NCBI GenBank assembly: GCA_036874045.1
Contig: CM072339.1
Span: forward strand, 2,549,501 to 2,613,500
Length of the DNA stretch: 64,000 nucleotides
Direction of reading: 5' to 3'
DNA from: Cymodocea nodosa
Taxonomy: Eukaryota; Streptophyta; Magnoliopsida; Alismatales; Cymodoceaceae
Every line of letters starts with the position of its first letter. Position 1 is the first letter of the stretch. Below, piece by piece: positions 14,945 to 25,474 of the stretch. A model generated the notes under the pieces. The model worked only from the letters and a program-made list of their open reading frames with translations, made no database searches and was not told the DNA's origin. The position numbers and the translations under genes were made by a program.

Positions 14945-17900
14945 ATGGGGCTGCTGGTGTCGGTAGGTGCCAGCAACCCTGCTCAACTCATATCCCCCAT
15001 TTGATGCTGATCGGATGGGAGGTGGAACTCGAGCATTGAGGGGGAGGGGAGCAAAAGACAACCAACGCTGATGATCAATCAATGTTGTGGATTGATGGAT
15101 TGATGACGCTTGACAGATGGACATGGATCAAATGATGACAACAAATGAATGCATCATCGACGATTAGCATCAGATGGGAGACAAGTGAAATGGGGCTGGG
15201 CACTAGCGGCCCCATTATACTCATATATATATATATAAAAACCTTGAAAAATATATATTTAATTAAACAGGACTTAGAGAAAATCTGCTTAATTAAGGTG
15301 AGATGAAGCTAAAATGTATGGGTTAATCTATGTGATATGCTTAACATTGGCCTTAGAAGATACCCATTTTTTTATACATATTGAAAAATCTGAAGCTAGA
15401 GCCGGCAGTTTCTAAGACTGACGGTCGACATCTGCTTAGATATATTATCGATGATGTACATCCTTCGCACAACATTGTTCATATGCACAATTGACATTAT
15501 ACAAGAATAGGGCATACACATACTATATTCAGAAGTTGTATTCTTAATAGAAAGACTATCACAAAACACAAAATCCAGATTAGGTTCATGAAAATTCAGT
15601 TAAAAAGGATTTAGTGCACAAATCATGAAGATTGATTTGGATGATTTTGTGCATGATTCTCAAACACAATCTTTTCCAGGTTGGTAAAAGGAAAGAGCAA
15701 GCTGTGAAGATGCCTAATGCACCTCCTGGTCTTTTCTTCCAACATGCAGGCCACAGGTATGCTTTGTTTGCTTTTGAAGTTCAGTTGTTGATGTGATGTG
15801 CTTTTTTTTCTGCATATTTGAGTTATTTTCTTATTGAGCGGTATTTTTATTCCTTGTTAATTTTTTATCTTCTTAAACATTTCATTGTTTTGTTATTTTC
15901 GACATATTTTTAGTAAAGCTTAATTACCATCTAAAAAATGTTCTCCCCATAACCTACATATTGTTTTTAACTAATACTTCTTTTTTCTCAACCATTCGAC
16001 ATGCTACACAGGATAATTATTTTATTTAGCAAAACATATTTATTGTGTTTTCTCCATCCTACATACAATTAAGCCTTCCCTGGACCTCACATATGTGAAT
16101 GTCAAGTGATGAGTTTCTTGTTTAGTGATAAAAGGATGTTGCATATCTATAAATGAGCCTTAGCTTTATATTCTAATATTTGGATATGCAATGACCTATA
16201 ATTAAGATATGATCCATATAATAATATCTTGTTAATGACATAATACTTAAGCTGGGACATATATATTGACTATGCCCAACTTAATGCAAAGAGTCTTGAA
16301 AACTCTGATGCCCAGGCCCTTTGTAAAGATATCACTTATTTGTTTTGAAGGCTGTGTTTATGGAATATAGATGCTTTTGTATCACCATGTTTTGAATGAA
16401 ATGACAGTTCACCTAAATGTACCGTATTTGTTCATGGAATGTGGGATTGTTAGCAATAAATATGACAGTCTAATTATCACAATGCATCTCTTGGTGCCTT
16501 GACAGTAAAGTCAAGATTTATCAAGAAAGACCTAATTTACATCATCATCTCACAAACTGTTTGTACCATTGAGCAATACTCTACTTTTGCACGAGATCAA
16601 GATACAACATTCTATTTTTTGCTTTTTCAAGTGATAATATGAATTAACGATGATTGTTGCTGGTGGGGAGTGTTTGCTGTTGGAGGTGGAGGGTAGTGAA
16701 TGGAGGAAAACAGCAATTGTTGGCCAATGACAGGGTGGAATTGGTGGTGGTTGGGTGGTGTTCGATGTCTTAGATCTCCTTTTGCCTTGATATCATGTTA
16801 AGGAGAAAGAGAAAATAGGGATAATATTCCGTATGGAGTGAGTTACACACACACACATAGGGTAATGGGTAAGTGGATAGCCATTTACCCAATTAGTAAT
16901 GAAAAATGTAATGCAGAACATGTTAAATATATTAATCGGTTGTTCAATTTTGAGTGAAGGGAATAGATATAAGTTCCCTCATCACTGTTCCAAATATAAT
17001 GACGGTTTACTTTGCTTAGTGTGCCCATGAAAGGTTAGATTATCAACAATAAAAATAACAACGTGATGTCATATTGTATGGTCAATGATGCCTCCACAAT
17101 GCATGTAGTTTATGCCATAGAATTATATTTTCCTTCAATGCTAGACATGGATATCACATTCTACTTCATTTTTTGCTTACATGCCTTGAATCACAATAGG
17201 CCTTATCTTGTAAGTAACCATTCTTCCTTTAGATGGATCATTTAGCAGATGCACTTTTAGTGTAAGAGAATACACAGGTGGTCCCTTGGCATTTGGTCAT
17301 CTTAGGTTTGTACATGAATTGATTGAGAAGCCTCAATGCAGAATATTTATCAAGATAAGGGACGGTGAAGTACATCAATTTTTCAATCATGGATATTGGG
17401 CAACATCCTTAAGAATCTTTGACAAGTTGTCTTAGGTCAAGTTTGGTAAAGATTTGGGGAGCTCATAGTAGTGCACTTCAACAAACATTGAAAATGTGTC
17501 AAGCTTTTGAGCTTTTCTGTTTTGGCTTAATCATGTCCATAGTTTCAAAACTCAATCTGGATTGGTGATTTTTCATTGATCTGGATCCTTTTTTGGCCAG
17601 TTCAATACAAAACTTCCATGAACTTCTAGATCAACAATCTGCATTGGCGGATTAGCTCTGGAACAGGGAGCTTTGGCTGATGTTTTTGCGATATGCATGT
17701 GCATGATAATCTGGTGAGGAGAGCATTTCCCCTCCCCTATGGCTCTTCATTGTTGCCAATTTTTGTGATCAGCTCGTCTTTGATGGCACCAAAAAGTCAA
17801 AACTTTGGAATGTAATTGACTTTTGGATAATGACTTGTGCAAGTGTGTGATGTTGGATTTGCGTATGGTAGAAATTCATCCTAAGAGATTTGCCAAACAA

Positions 17901-20900
17901 GATTCACAAATCAGATTTTTGGAATGTGCAAAAGTTTCACTGTTAACTTATGAAAACAGAAATTGACTTATGGAAAAGCCTACCCATCCACAATCATAAG
18001 CAAATCAAGCCTTAGAAGGTTCGGCTCTGATTTGTAGTTTGCAACCCATCATTTCAATCTTTTTTTTGAAGATCAAGTGCATGCTGTGGATATGCGTCCT
18101 TGAGTTATTTATAGACAAGAATTTACCATCCAGACTTGTCAAATTTCGCTAAAGGCATGATAAACTCAATGTTAAAATGTTTTTAAAAATTAAATCCAGA
18201 CTGGGGAGTCTAAATAGTTTAACTTTCCGATCTAGTTTTCCCAAGCTCAGAATCCCATCAAAGTTTATAGGATTGTAGAGTAGGGCATAAGAAAACTACC
18301 CATTAAATTCATAAAATCTGGAAATCTTTAAGTACTCTGTTGCAAGCAGAGATGCATATGGATATGGATTATGCACAGATATCCGTGACCATATTTTTTT
18401 CTGGGCAGATACGGATGCAGGTGTGAATTTCAAAATTTTAGCATTATGCATATTGATGCTGATAAGTTTATGAATTTTAGTGAATATGGATATGGGTACA
18501 ATATTTTGTGGATGGATATAGATATCCGTATACATATGCATATTGGATTTATAAATAAAAAATTTAACCACTAGGTCATATAACTTTATTAGTTAATCAT
18601 ATATACATAATTTTAACATGATCGTAGGTCATCCAACTTACAAATTTTAATGTAATATTTGTAACTTATAAATAGTTTATAACGGGCAAAGTTTAGACCT
18701 TAGGTTGCATAAATAAATAATACATTGTACTAACTTAATATTACATAAATATTATACATTGGAATCAGATGATTGTTGATTATTCTACACAAAATCTAAA
18801 ATGCAATATTATGTTACCATGGTTAGATGCAATAAGAATTGACTTTTTAAATTTTATGAACTAGTGGACGACAATTATGTTTAATAAGTCAAAGTTTTGT
18901 TAATCTTAAAATATGTACGTATTTATCTTATTGAAATTAAGTTACAGCTAAAATTCAGAAATCATGATTGTCATATTATCATTTCTTAATATTCTAGTAT
19001 TGTATCTAAGATTATCTGTATTTTGGATGATTTGTGTATTTCAATATTTTATTCATATTTATGCTCAATACAAACCCATACCTGTTTCTCCTAGTAACTT
19101 GTTTGTATCTGTATCTAATATAAATTCATATTCGCTTGATCTAATATTTGTACTGTATTCGTATCCAACAAAAATGTATATCCATTTCCTTTATATCTGA
19201 ACTGTAACCATCACCATGTTTTAGGGATTTAGATTTTAAGTTTTCTATCTGTAGTATATCTGTGTCTTTATTAGGATTCAAATTTTGAAAACAGATATGG
19301 ATATGGAAACACTTGCATTTATGTTGAATCCATTCGTTTGCATCCCTAGTTGCAAGGATATAATAGGATGAAAGATTTCTATCGTCCCATTTATTGGATG
19401 GTAAAATTTTGTCTTTCCAACTTTAGAATTTGAAGAAATTTATTATAAAGTAAGATGTGAGGAAACTACCCATAAAATTTTATAAAATTTAGAGATCATT
19501 AATTACTCTGCTGCAAGGATTTTTTGCAGGAATGTCAAGAGAAAGGGGATGGGTACATAGGTAAGACTCACAATTTTAGCTAAAGTTGTGAGTCTTAGCT
19601 ATATTGACATGAAAGCTTAGAGAAACAAAGTTGAACTTGTATAGCATGTTTGAAAGATAATTTTTCGTGAGCGTGATGGTTGCATGTGGCCTAATGAATA
19701 ATTGAGGTGCCGAACAGGGTATCCACATATACTTCTATAAGACAACGCCTTCTTGCCTTTGGCACCTTAGGAAATATTTGGGTTTTACTATGTTCTTGGT
19801 AGTGAAGTGTGTTTAGCTGTACCTTGAGTGATCTACAGCATGTTTTTTGGATACTGGAATAGCAACAACCAACCGTTGGTAGTCTCAGTTCCTGGGAAAA
19901 CTGCACACAACGGGTTAATAGATCTCCAATTCATTGAATATAGTCCAAAGAGTGGAGAATGTCTCCTAAATGGATGGCATTGTGTGCGGTTAAGATCTAC
20001 TCTAAGTTCATAAATTATCAAAATATTCTTTTGGTGTCTATACATGTTCTTCACTGTGTTTCATATCTTTGTGTGCTTAAGCATCATTACTTCTTTAGAG
20101 ATCCTCTTCCATACTAGTCACAAGTCATACGATGATGACACAATCATTGCCAAGCTAGTCTTTATAGGTATCGGCAATATTACTTGCTGTATGTGTTAAT
20201 CCTTATAGGTATGAAGTAATAAGGAAACCAAAGATGATGGGGGTGATTGCGGTCCATTGATTTGGTAAAATGACTACTGAGACTGGCAAGATGTACAGTT
20301 TTTTGTTTGGGGAAGATGTATGAAAGTTCATGCATCACTTGATAAAAATTAGGAGGGGGGTTTCGATGGTTGAGTCAGCTGTAAACACGCCTTGGAACAG
20401 GGAGGGAGGAAAATCAGTTAAAATGAAGGTATTGTTCTGGAACGTAAGGGGCCTTGGTGATAGTTAAGTGTGGTAATGTTAAGAAGGTATCAGTACATCT
20501 CCCATATGCGATCTGCCTAAAAGAGATGACATCTACAGATGACAGCTTCTTGAAGTCAGTACTGGCAATGTGTGGAAGAAGGGTGAAGCTATTCTCAAGC
20601 ATGGGATGGCAGTCTTTGGTAGTCAGTGATGTTAACTTTGGTGAGCTCTCTGCTACGTTGAGAAATTTCATTTGCTACAAAACTGTTGTGGTCGATATCA
20701 GAAGGAATATCAGGAAAATGATGTAAACTATGGTGCCATTGGCATGAGTTATATTCTATGTAAATGAGCCTATTATTAGCAGTAGTTTGGAAATACTTTG
20801 AAGATTTTGTTGACAAAAGAGAAGAGATTTGGGTGTGGTTTGAGGAAGTGGTAATTGACGAGGTTCAAGAATCTCAAATCCTCTTTCACCAGACCCTTTT

Positions 20901-23180
20901 CAAATATGAAATCTTCTTGGGATAGCCCAATACTCGGACTTGCAGATGTTGGAAGCAGGAAGTTGTCAGCTGTTAAAGCCTCAAGGAATATATGCGCCAT
21001 CTTATATACCATATGGGACTGATGAATTTGCTGGCTCATAAAAGGCTACAGCTATACCTGGTCCAATACCTGGTTAGACTATCAACAACTCTCCTGCCTA
21101 GTCCTCCCTTTTTTTCTTCTTTCTTTCTCTTCCCTCTTTTGTTCTTTTTTTTTTCCACCTCACTCATCATATGCTTGTACTCATTCCTCTCCTCCATGCA
21201 TGGCAACAATCCTTGAGCAGTTGTTGGCGAACCTCCCATCAAGAACCTTGGCCTCTTTCAACCCAGCCACCTTTGAGGTCGTCTTTTGGACCCACCTCAT
21301 GATGTCGGCGCCATCCCTGAACCCATTGATTGGCCTCCTCCTAGTCACCAGCTCCAACAGCAAGCTATACATTTCACTTCTTTCTTTCCTCTCCTTTTTT
21401 GTGCTTCTCTCCCCACCTGAAAATCGTAACTGATGGATAACAACTTTCCCCTTTGCGTGATTGACCTATCCTCTGTATGGATTGGGCAATCCAGTGATCT
21501 GATATTGATCCAGAACAATAGATCATTCGTTCTGCCATATTTTCAATAATATATGGAATATCTGTATCGTCAAAATGGAAAACCAAGACGTATTGGCAAA
21601 ATATTGCTGATCTGTCTCAATATTTAAATCCTTGGTTTCAACAATCCTTTTCATTTTGAGAAGATGTGGCTGCAAAATCTAAATTTCTGCAATTTGGTTG
21701 TTGGGGGGGGTGTTGGGCTGATCCATTGATGGGTGAGTAATCATCTATGTTTTGCTTGCAATTTGTGCAAGGTTAAAAGCGCTATCATCAAGTGGCCAGG
21801 TAGAAGAATCAACAGCATTTATAAAATCAGAATTGGTCAGAACACTTTATGGGAATGTGATGGCTATTGTCGAACATTTTATTAGTATGATGCAACTTTG
21901 CAGAATCGTTGCTAGTTGACTTCACAATAAAGGTTCTCACAAATAGTTGCAGGATTATACTGAGTGGATCAATGGACTTGTCTTTTATATGATGCTGAGA
22001 TTGAGGATATGCGTCATCTATTTTTTTCTTGTGATGTGATTTCAGTAAATGAATGTTGAGCACACTTGAGTTCTAAGATAGTGTTTGATGGTCTCATGAT
22101 TCTCTTTGGAGGATTTCTTCGATACAATTCACGCTATTAAGAGGGAAGACTGCTGCGAAGCATCGTCTTTTGTTGTGTGTGTGCTGTTGGTTCATTTGAA
22201 CGGCCCTCATTGATCTTATCTTCACTAGTGTTGGCCTCTCGAAGGAATATATTGCCTATCGAGTTGAGTGTAATTTAGTTCATGTAGTCATGTGACTTTT
22301 TATTTTATTTTTTCTTTTCCTTGTATCTACGACTTCGGTCAATATTTTGTGTGTATGGCTGATCGTGTTTCTTTGATAATATTTCCCCATCTGCAGTTAT
22401 CCTTCTCCAATAAAACTTGAATGTGTAATTACTATGTAACCATGAATATGTAAATAGTATTCAACAATTACTATTAAAGTTTACAAATACAAATCAAATA
22501 TCTAAAGAAACAAAAATGTATTTATATCATCAAAATCCTAGTTGATCATGTTATGCCAATTAGATCAATTCAACATTGTACTATTAGTATGGGCAATTTT
22601 TCTGAAGAATAATCAGTTTTTCTTATATTGATCAGAAAATTCACAATTACGTTTGCAATGGCAATACTAACAAGTGTCATATGTTTATAAAGCTTATCAC
22701 CAACGCATATCATGTACACCTTACATTTTGCTTGTCCCATATATGTGACTGTAATTTTCCGTCCTTGCAAATTGTTAAATTTCATCAGCTGCTTATCCGT
22801 TTGCAGGGATAAAGTAGTTGATTTTCATTGGAATGCATCTGATCCGTGGACTATTGTTAGCGTCTCTGATGACTGTGGGAGCACCGGTGGTGGGGGAACA
22901 TTGCAGGTATATTGTTGTACATAGGTACTTCTTGGCGTTTATTTTCTCCACAAATATTTCACTTTTCTAGGATTTGATTTCTTCTAGAAATCCTCTAGAG
23001 TTATAGTTTGGTTGCTAATTTAGTAATTTTTATGGACACGTGATTCGACTCTCCTACGACTTAATTGTGGACGTGCAGATATGGCGCATGAGTGATCTTA
23101 TTTATAGGCCTGAAGAGGAGGTTCTCGAGGAATTGGAAAAATTCAAAGCACACATAATCTCGTGCTCATCAAAATCTTAA
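2027..23180 (+). CDS. FVE: FVE/MSI4-like WD40 histone-binding protein (5' part outside window)
   Basis: Homologue of Arabidopsis FVE/MSI4, a p55/RbAp46-type WD40 protein that works in the nucleus with HDA6/PRC2-type complexes and a CUL4-DDB1 ligase to repress FLC-class genes and cold-response genes. Visible exons: 2027-2090, 7916-8002, 8746-8808, 9549-9614, 9719-9793, 10061-10136, 11880-12090, 13326-13407, 14039-14112, 14255-14366, 14468-14542, 15680-15756, 22807-22906, 23079-23180. All splice sites are GT-AG and all phases join, giving 420 codons that end SCSSKS-stop. The first codons (WGPQLEQATFKNRQRLYLSEQ) fall in the CAF1C/H4-binding region. WD repeats follow, e.g. VLIWDVDTQPNRHAVLG, KDKSVVLWSIHDH, DSCIIFWDARASNS, SADSSVRMFDRRN and EDSFLNVWDHEK. 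About 85 N-terminal residues are missing relative to the family (~500 aa), consistent with one upstream exon. Introns 2 (5.8 kb) and 13 (7 kb) are swollen by transposons, but the reading frame is intact. Confidence 0.96.
3395..3686 (+). mobile_element. TRIM 1: miniature LTR retrotransposon
   Basis: Two direct repeats start TGTTGGACAA at 3395 and 3579. Each runs about 105 bp, with shared internal wording (gtgatgtg..ga.cc.agg/tctaataacatt..g.cc..ttgtctcactgtca). The first is followed by a tRNA-iMet-type primer-binding site (TAGTATCAGAGC, about 3503-3514). The second is preceded by a purine run (gcagaggag, 3570-3578). The internal part is only about 70 bp and has no coding capacity. This is the TRIM layout LTR-PBS-short spacer-PPT-LTR. 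The outer 3' end is approximate. Confidence 0.75.
3824..4102 (+). mobile_element. TRIM 2: second miniature LTR retrotransposon
   Basis: Same layout as the TRIM just upstream. The LTR starts are TGTTAGACAAG (3824) and TGTTAGAAAAG (3998). A primer-binding site TGGTATCAAAG lies at 3928-3938 and a polypurine tract gtgagggagag at 3987-3997. Both LTRs end in a '..tt.a.ttggttttaagtt.aa.ttt.aat' type sequence. Divergence between its two LTRs and from TRIM 1 suggests independent older insertions into the RTE LINE. Confidence 0.75.
4490..5105 (-). mobile_element. L1-type LINE 3' fragment nested in the RTE LINE
   Basis: The minus strand at 4598-4831 encodes a peptide with VVCWAIWRTRNRVVFHSD, the 'WaIWkaRNrvvF' motif found at the C-terminal end of plant L1 ORF2 proteins. 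It interrupts the RTE sequence, which resumes on both sides. It is short and lacks an RT domain. Confidence 0.6.
5410..7915. other. Rest of FVE intron 2; no gene recognised
   Basis: AT-rich intronic DNA. The part at 5440-5900 is relatively C-rich, with a (CT) run near 5909-5930, and looks like old transposon sequence without a recognisable domain. Nothing at 6000-7900 could be assigned. The short ORFs there have no family signature. Confidence 0.4.
8341..8498 (+). repeat. Au-type SINE in FVE intron 3
   Basis: The sequence starts with tRNA-like boxes: a degenerate A box near 8348-8362 (gtgagccttgatgca) and a B box GGTTCAAATC at 8398-8407. They are followed by an Au-family-like body (ggaagtaaggcttggtcaaa, ggatcctcc, ttggtgagagtgtcatgca). 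The order matches the Au SINE family known from many angiosperms. The 3' border is approximate. Not a tRNA gene, because no cloverleaf can be folded. Confidence 0.6.
10384..10620 (+). mobile_element. LTR-retrotransposon remnant with primer-binding site (FVE intron 7)
   Basis: TGGTATCAGAGCGC at about 10405 is a near-perfect plant copia primer-binding site complementary to initiator tRNA-Met. It follows LTR-like AT-rich DNA and precedes an untranslated leader with 'gaaaccctag'. No coding domain follows, so it is a truncated leftover. Confidence 0.5.
11220..11660. other. AT-rich repeat-like block (FVE intron 7)
   Basis: A run of near-repeated 'gattaaattaa / ggattaaa / taattaggtgattt' units spans 11270-11420. 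It is followed by two copies of 'caaatttcaatttt..cattttccctcatgtgcacaaa' (about 11452-11535). It resembles the start of a degraded LTR, but no PBS, coding domain or partner LTR is seen. Confidence 0.3.
12091..13325. other. FVE intron 8; no feature recognised
   Basis: About 1.2 kb of AT-rich intron. A 124-codon minus-strand ORF at 12722-13096 has low-complexity composition and no recognisable motif, so it is treated as chance. The 3' splice site (tgaag before 13326) is purine-flanked with a weak pyrimidine tract. Confidence 0.4.
14909..14944. repeat. (CT)n(AT)n microsatellite
   Basis: An uninterrupted CT run (about 14909-14931) passes directly into an AT run. A second AT tract lies at 14834-14849, and another at about 15221-15236 beyond the neighbouring TIR element. 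Confidence 0.9.
14941..15219. mobile_element. 279-bp TIR element (Mutator-like MITE) in FVE intron 12
   Basis: The ends are inverted repeats: TATAATGGGGCTGCTGGTG at the left, and at the right a sequence whose complement is TATAATGGGGCCGCTAGTG (17 of 19 identical). Outside them is an exact 12-bp direct repeat, CTCATATATATA at 14929-14940 and 15220-15231, which contains the likely target-site duplication. The interior is GC-richer than the intron and non-coding. A 9-12 bp duplication fits Mutator-like elements best, but the AT microsatellite at the site makes the exact TSD length uncertain. Confidence 0.75.
16250..17290 (-). mobile_element. Ty1-copia RNase H fragments, antisense in FVE intron 13
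   Basis: The minus-strand translation of about 16260-16500 gives the copia RNase H tail (NPTFHEQIRYI-like, VNCHFIQNMVIQ-like, then YLYKGPGHQSFQDSLH). A second, poorer copy of the same segment reads from about 17260 to 16990. Between them near 16640-16850 is a GT-rich stretch with 'ttgatatcatgttaa', a damaged primer-binding-site motif. The fragments resemble the one at 28080-28330. All are dead. Confidence 0.55.
17291..18290. other. Intron 13 filler without recognisable feature
   Basis: About 1 kb of AT-rich sequence within the swollen FVE intron 13. No coding signature, terminal repeat or RNA gene was seen. It is probably decayed transposon DNA, judging only from its neighbours. Confidence 0.35.
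18291..18346 (+). repeat. Direct repeat flanking the hAT element, copy 1
   Basis: The 56 bp before the element (starting gaaaactaccca, ending ctctgttgcaag) recur, diverged, at 19461-19516 (ggaaactaccca ... ctctgctgcaag). The host segment was therefore duplicated, or is a repeat family, before the hAT element inserted at the end of copy 1. Confidence 0.6.
18347..19348. mobile_element. 1002-bp non-autonomous hAT element with 8-bp TSD
   Basis: The left end is CAGAGATGCATATGGATATG. The right end, complemented, reads TAGGGATGCAAACGAATGG. These are imperfect hAT-type terminal inverted repeats. A perfect 8-bp duplication, GTTGCAAG, flanks the element (18339-18346 and 19349-19356), which is the hAT hallmark. 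Subterminal regions are packed with short 'atatggatat / gatatccgtat / gtatccatat' words in both orientations, typical of transposase-binding subterminal repeats. No transposase ORF is present. Confidence 0.85.
19461..19516 (+). repeat. Direct repeat flanking the hAT element, copy 2
   Basis: Diverged second copy of the segment at 18291-18346, lying about 110 bp beyond the right end of the hAT element. It ends with ctgctgcaag, matching the target-site region of copy 1. Confidence 0.6.
20410..22400 (+). mobile_element. L1-type LINE remnant (endonuclease start and 3' end) in FVE intron 13
   Basis: At 20423 the plus strand encodes MKVLFWNVRGLGDS, the start of the L1 endonuclease, then after a frameshift VKCGNVKKVSVHL and FLKSVLAMCGRRVK. 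The 3' part at 21980-22270 gives DMRHLFFSCDV (zf-RVT 'HLFfsC') and FERPSLIL..SKEYIAYRVECNLV. The RT domain is missing. The middle (20800-21450) holds unrelated sequence, including a receptor-kinase fragment on the other strand. Confidence 0.65.
21181..21372 (-). pseudogene. LRR receptor-like kinase C-terminal fragment
   Basis: The minus strand reads YSLLLELVTRRRPI, then DGADIMRWVQKTTS, EAKVLDGRFANN and SRIVAMH. These align with kinase subdomains X-XI of subfamily XI LRR receptor kinases ('YsfGvvLLELVTGrRPv..fgdGvDIvqWvr...vlDprL....vV.M'). About 55 residues remain, the DFG and earlier kinase motifs are absent, and downstream sequence turns into a purine/lysine-rich tract. It lies inside the broken L1 element, antisense to FVE. 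Confidence 0.6.
22440..22800. other. Last part of FVE intron 13; no feature recognised
   Basis: Ordinary AT-rich intron leading to a normal acceptor (ccgtttgcag) before exon 14. Confidence 0.4.
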
Positions 23181-24852
23181 TTCAGCTGTCGCATTGTGTT
23201 TTGAGACTTATTGTACCATGCATCTTGTCTACAGTTTACTCCCACCATTATGTTAGTCTTGTGGCAATAGCTAATCCTTAGATTCACTTTGCAATGTGAC
23301 TTTGGCGACGTTTCCTCATCTTCACTATATTTATATTTCCAAAAATTTTTTGCCTATAAATATGAGGTGAAAGTAACTTTAAATATCTGCTGAAATTTTT
23401 ATCTAAAGTAATTAATTATTGATAATTTGATACAGGGGCTTGGAATTTCATCATTTTTTGTTAAATTTCTATCATTTATTTTTAATTGAAAAATAACAAC
23501 AAATGTATAGCTTTAGGCTTCGTTTGGTTTACTCACAAATGCTATACTGTTTCAAAATTTTCCATCAATGTCATAGAAAAGTTAGGTGCTCTGGTTAAAA
23601 ATTTGTAGGGTACGTAATGTCGTTAACTTTAATGTCTTTGCTTTTACTTTTAATGTCATCAAATACTGTTTTTACTCTGGTTAAAAATGCTCTTTTATTG
23701 TTATTGCCCTTTAAAGTTAGCTCCTTGCCTGCCCCCCGAGGAAATTTGTGTTTTTTAAGGATTTCCGGTAAATATAAGATTACATCAATGATCAATTTTA
23801 AGTTTTAGACATTTTATTTTGAGTATGGATGAAATGTTATATAAATAAATTCTAAAAGAGTTCCTCTGTGTACGTGTGATCTGATCATGTGGTTGATGAA
23901 AATGAATTAGTCTAATAAATTAGAATTATGGAGTAATGACGTGGAATCCAAAGAATTTAATTCAACTTGGACGAGTCTAAATATATGAAGGGTAGGATTG
24001 GAGATGATATAAAAAATGGTGAATGCATAAAATTGAATGATCTTAAGCTCACCAAAAATAAGTATTTAAGATATTTAGATAAAACATCTGAAGTAGAAAA
24101 TCTTGTGATTTTGAATGTGAATGGTTAATGAAAACGATGAAAATTTGAGTCACCATTGAAAGTTTGTTTAGATTGCTAACTGCACATTTTGATTCCTTAT
24201 TCAAAATCAATGGTCAACGGGCAATCCTACCTCTCCATTGATTGTACCACCCAATATTAATATAAAATGGTTATAATACTATCATATTAATTATACTACT
24301 TAATATTAATATAATAATATAATTATATTTAACGATAAATATTATTTGTTAAAATTTATATTAATTGATGAAATAATAATAGAAGTAATATTATTTAAAA
24401 TTAATACACTAGATTTAATGAGTCATTATCCTTTTATCTTCTTGTTCGTCAGTCCATTTGCTTATTTGTTTGTCTTTTGTCCTTCCTTACTTGTTTGTTC
24501 TCTTTTCTTTTCACTTGTTACTTATTCATTTACATTTTTTCTCACATCTTATTATTAAATTTTAATCAAAATATAAGTAATTTTTTTTAAATATTAATTT
24601 TAAAAAACTGCAATGTAAGCTTTGATTAATAATATTTATAATGATATGTCTAGTCGTTGTAGCATGCTGTTATCTTTTTTTAATTTTTTTTAGACTTTAA
24701 TAACTAATTTACTAAAATCGCTTTATATAACTTGATAAATTAGTTGTTAAATTCCAAAGGTTTTTCACAAAAAAAAATGGAAAGCGTGAACTTTGACGAC
24801 TTGATAATTCGAATATAAAGTTCTCAAAATTCTTTTGTTCAAACACGAAAAC
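23181..24852. other. FVE 3' flank and FVE-FTSH4 spacer
   Basis: FVE 3' UTR and terminator sequence should lie in the first few hundred bases, but no clear polyadenylation signal can be picked. Positions 23520-23800 look repeat-like (it begins 'ggcttcgtttggttt', a common plant TIR-like start), though no second end was found. From 24240 to 24740 the DNA is extremely AT-rich. Confidence 0.4.
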
Positions 24853-24855
24853 TAA

Positions 24856-25474
24856 GGGGGGGTTAGTGCCTGACGGAATTTAACTTATGGAAAGGAAAAT
24901 TATTGAATTCCGTCAGAATGCTGTTAGTGTGCATTACACTTAACGGAAAGGAAAGTCAGATTTTACCGTTGTATAAAATCCAAAAATTTCCTTTACTATC
25001 AGAAAATTTCCGATCGCCCCCATTCAGAAAATTTTTCTCCCTCTCTCGTGCCTGACGAAATTCGTAAGACTAATAAGGAAGATTTACTTGAGTACCTGCT
25101 AGATGAGTTGGAAGAGTTAAATATTATTGATGACATACAATCAATGGGAGAGATACATATAGAAAGCAATGCCCAGGTTTGAATGACTCAAGAACAAAGA
25201 AAAGAAATGACAGATAAGATGCGAGAAGATATGATGATGGCAATATGGGATGGAAGAACTAGATGATATTATTTCATATTATAATATTTCAATTAAGATG
25301 TATTTGTATTTTTCAAATATTAGTTGTAATAAACTTTTGTCAGAATTTTATGTCCTGCATTAAACCCCTCTCAGAATTTTCCTTTTCATTTCCGTTACAA
25401 ATTTTCCATTTCATTTCCGTTAGAATTTTCCTTTTCATTTCCGTCAGAATTTTTCGTCATGCACTAACACGCCC
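24856..25474 (+). mobile_element. 619-bp PIF/Harbinger-derived element upstream of FTSH4
   Basis: The left end GGGGGGGTTAGTGCCTGACG and the complement of the right end (GGGCGTGTTAGTGCATGACG) form inverted repeats. They are flanked by the 3-bp duplication TAA (24853-24855 and 25475-25477), the PIF/Harbinger signature. Inside, 25070-25265 encodes NKEDLLEYLLDELEEL and, past a stop, MTQEQRKEMTDKMREDMMMA then IWDGR. This resembles the C-terminal tail of plant PIF/Harbinger transposases, so it is an internal-deletion derivative rather than a pure MITE. The right arm repeats 'ttttcatttccgt' three times. It ends about 300 bp before the FTSH4 start codon. Confidence 0.8.
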
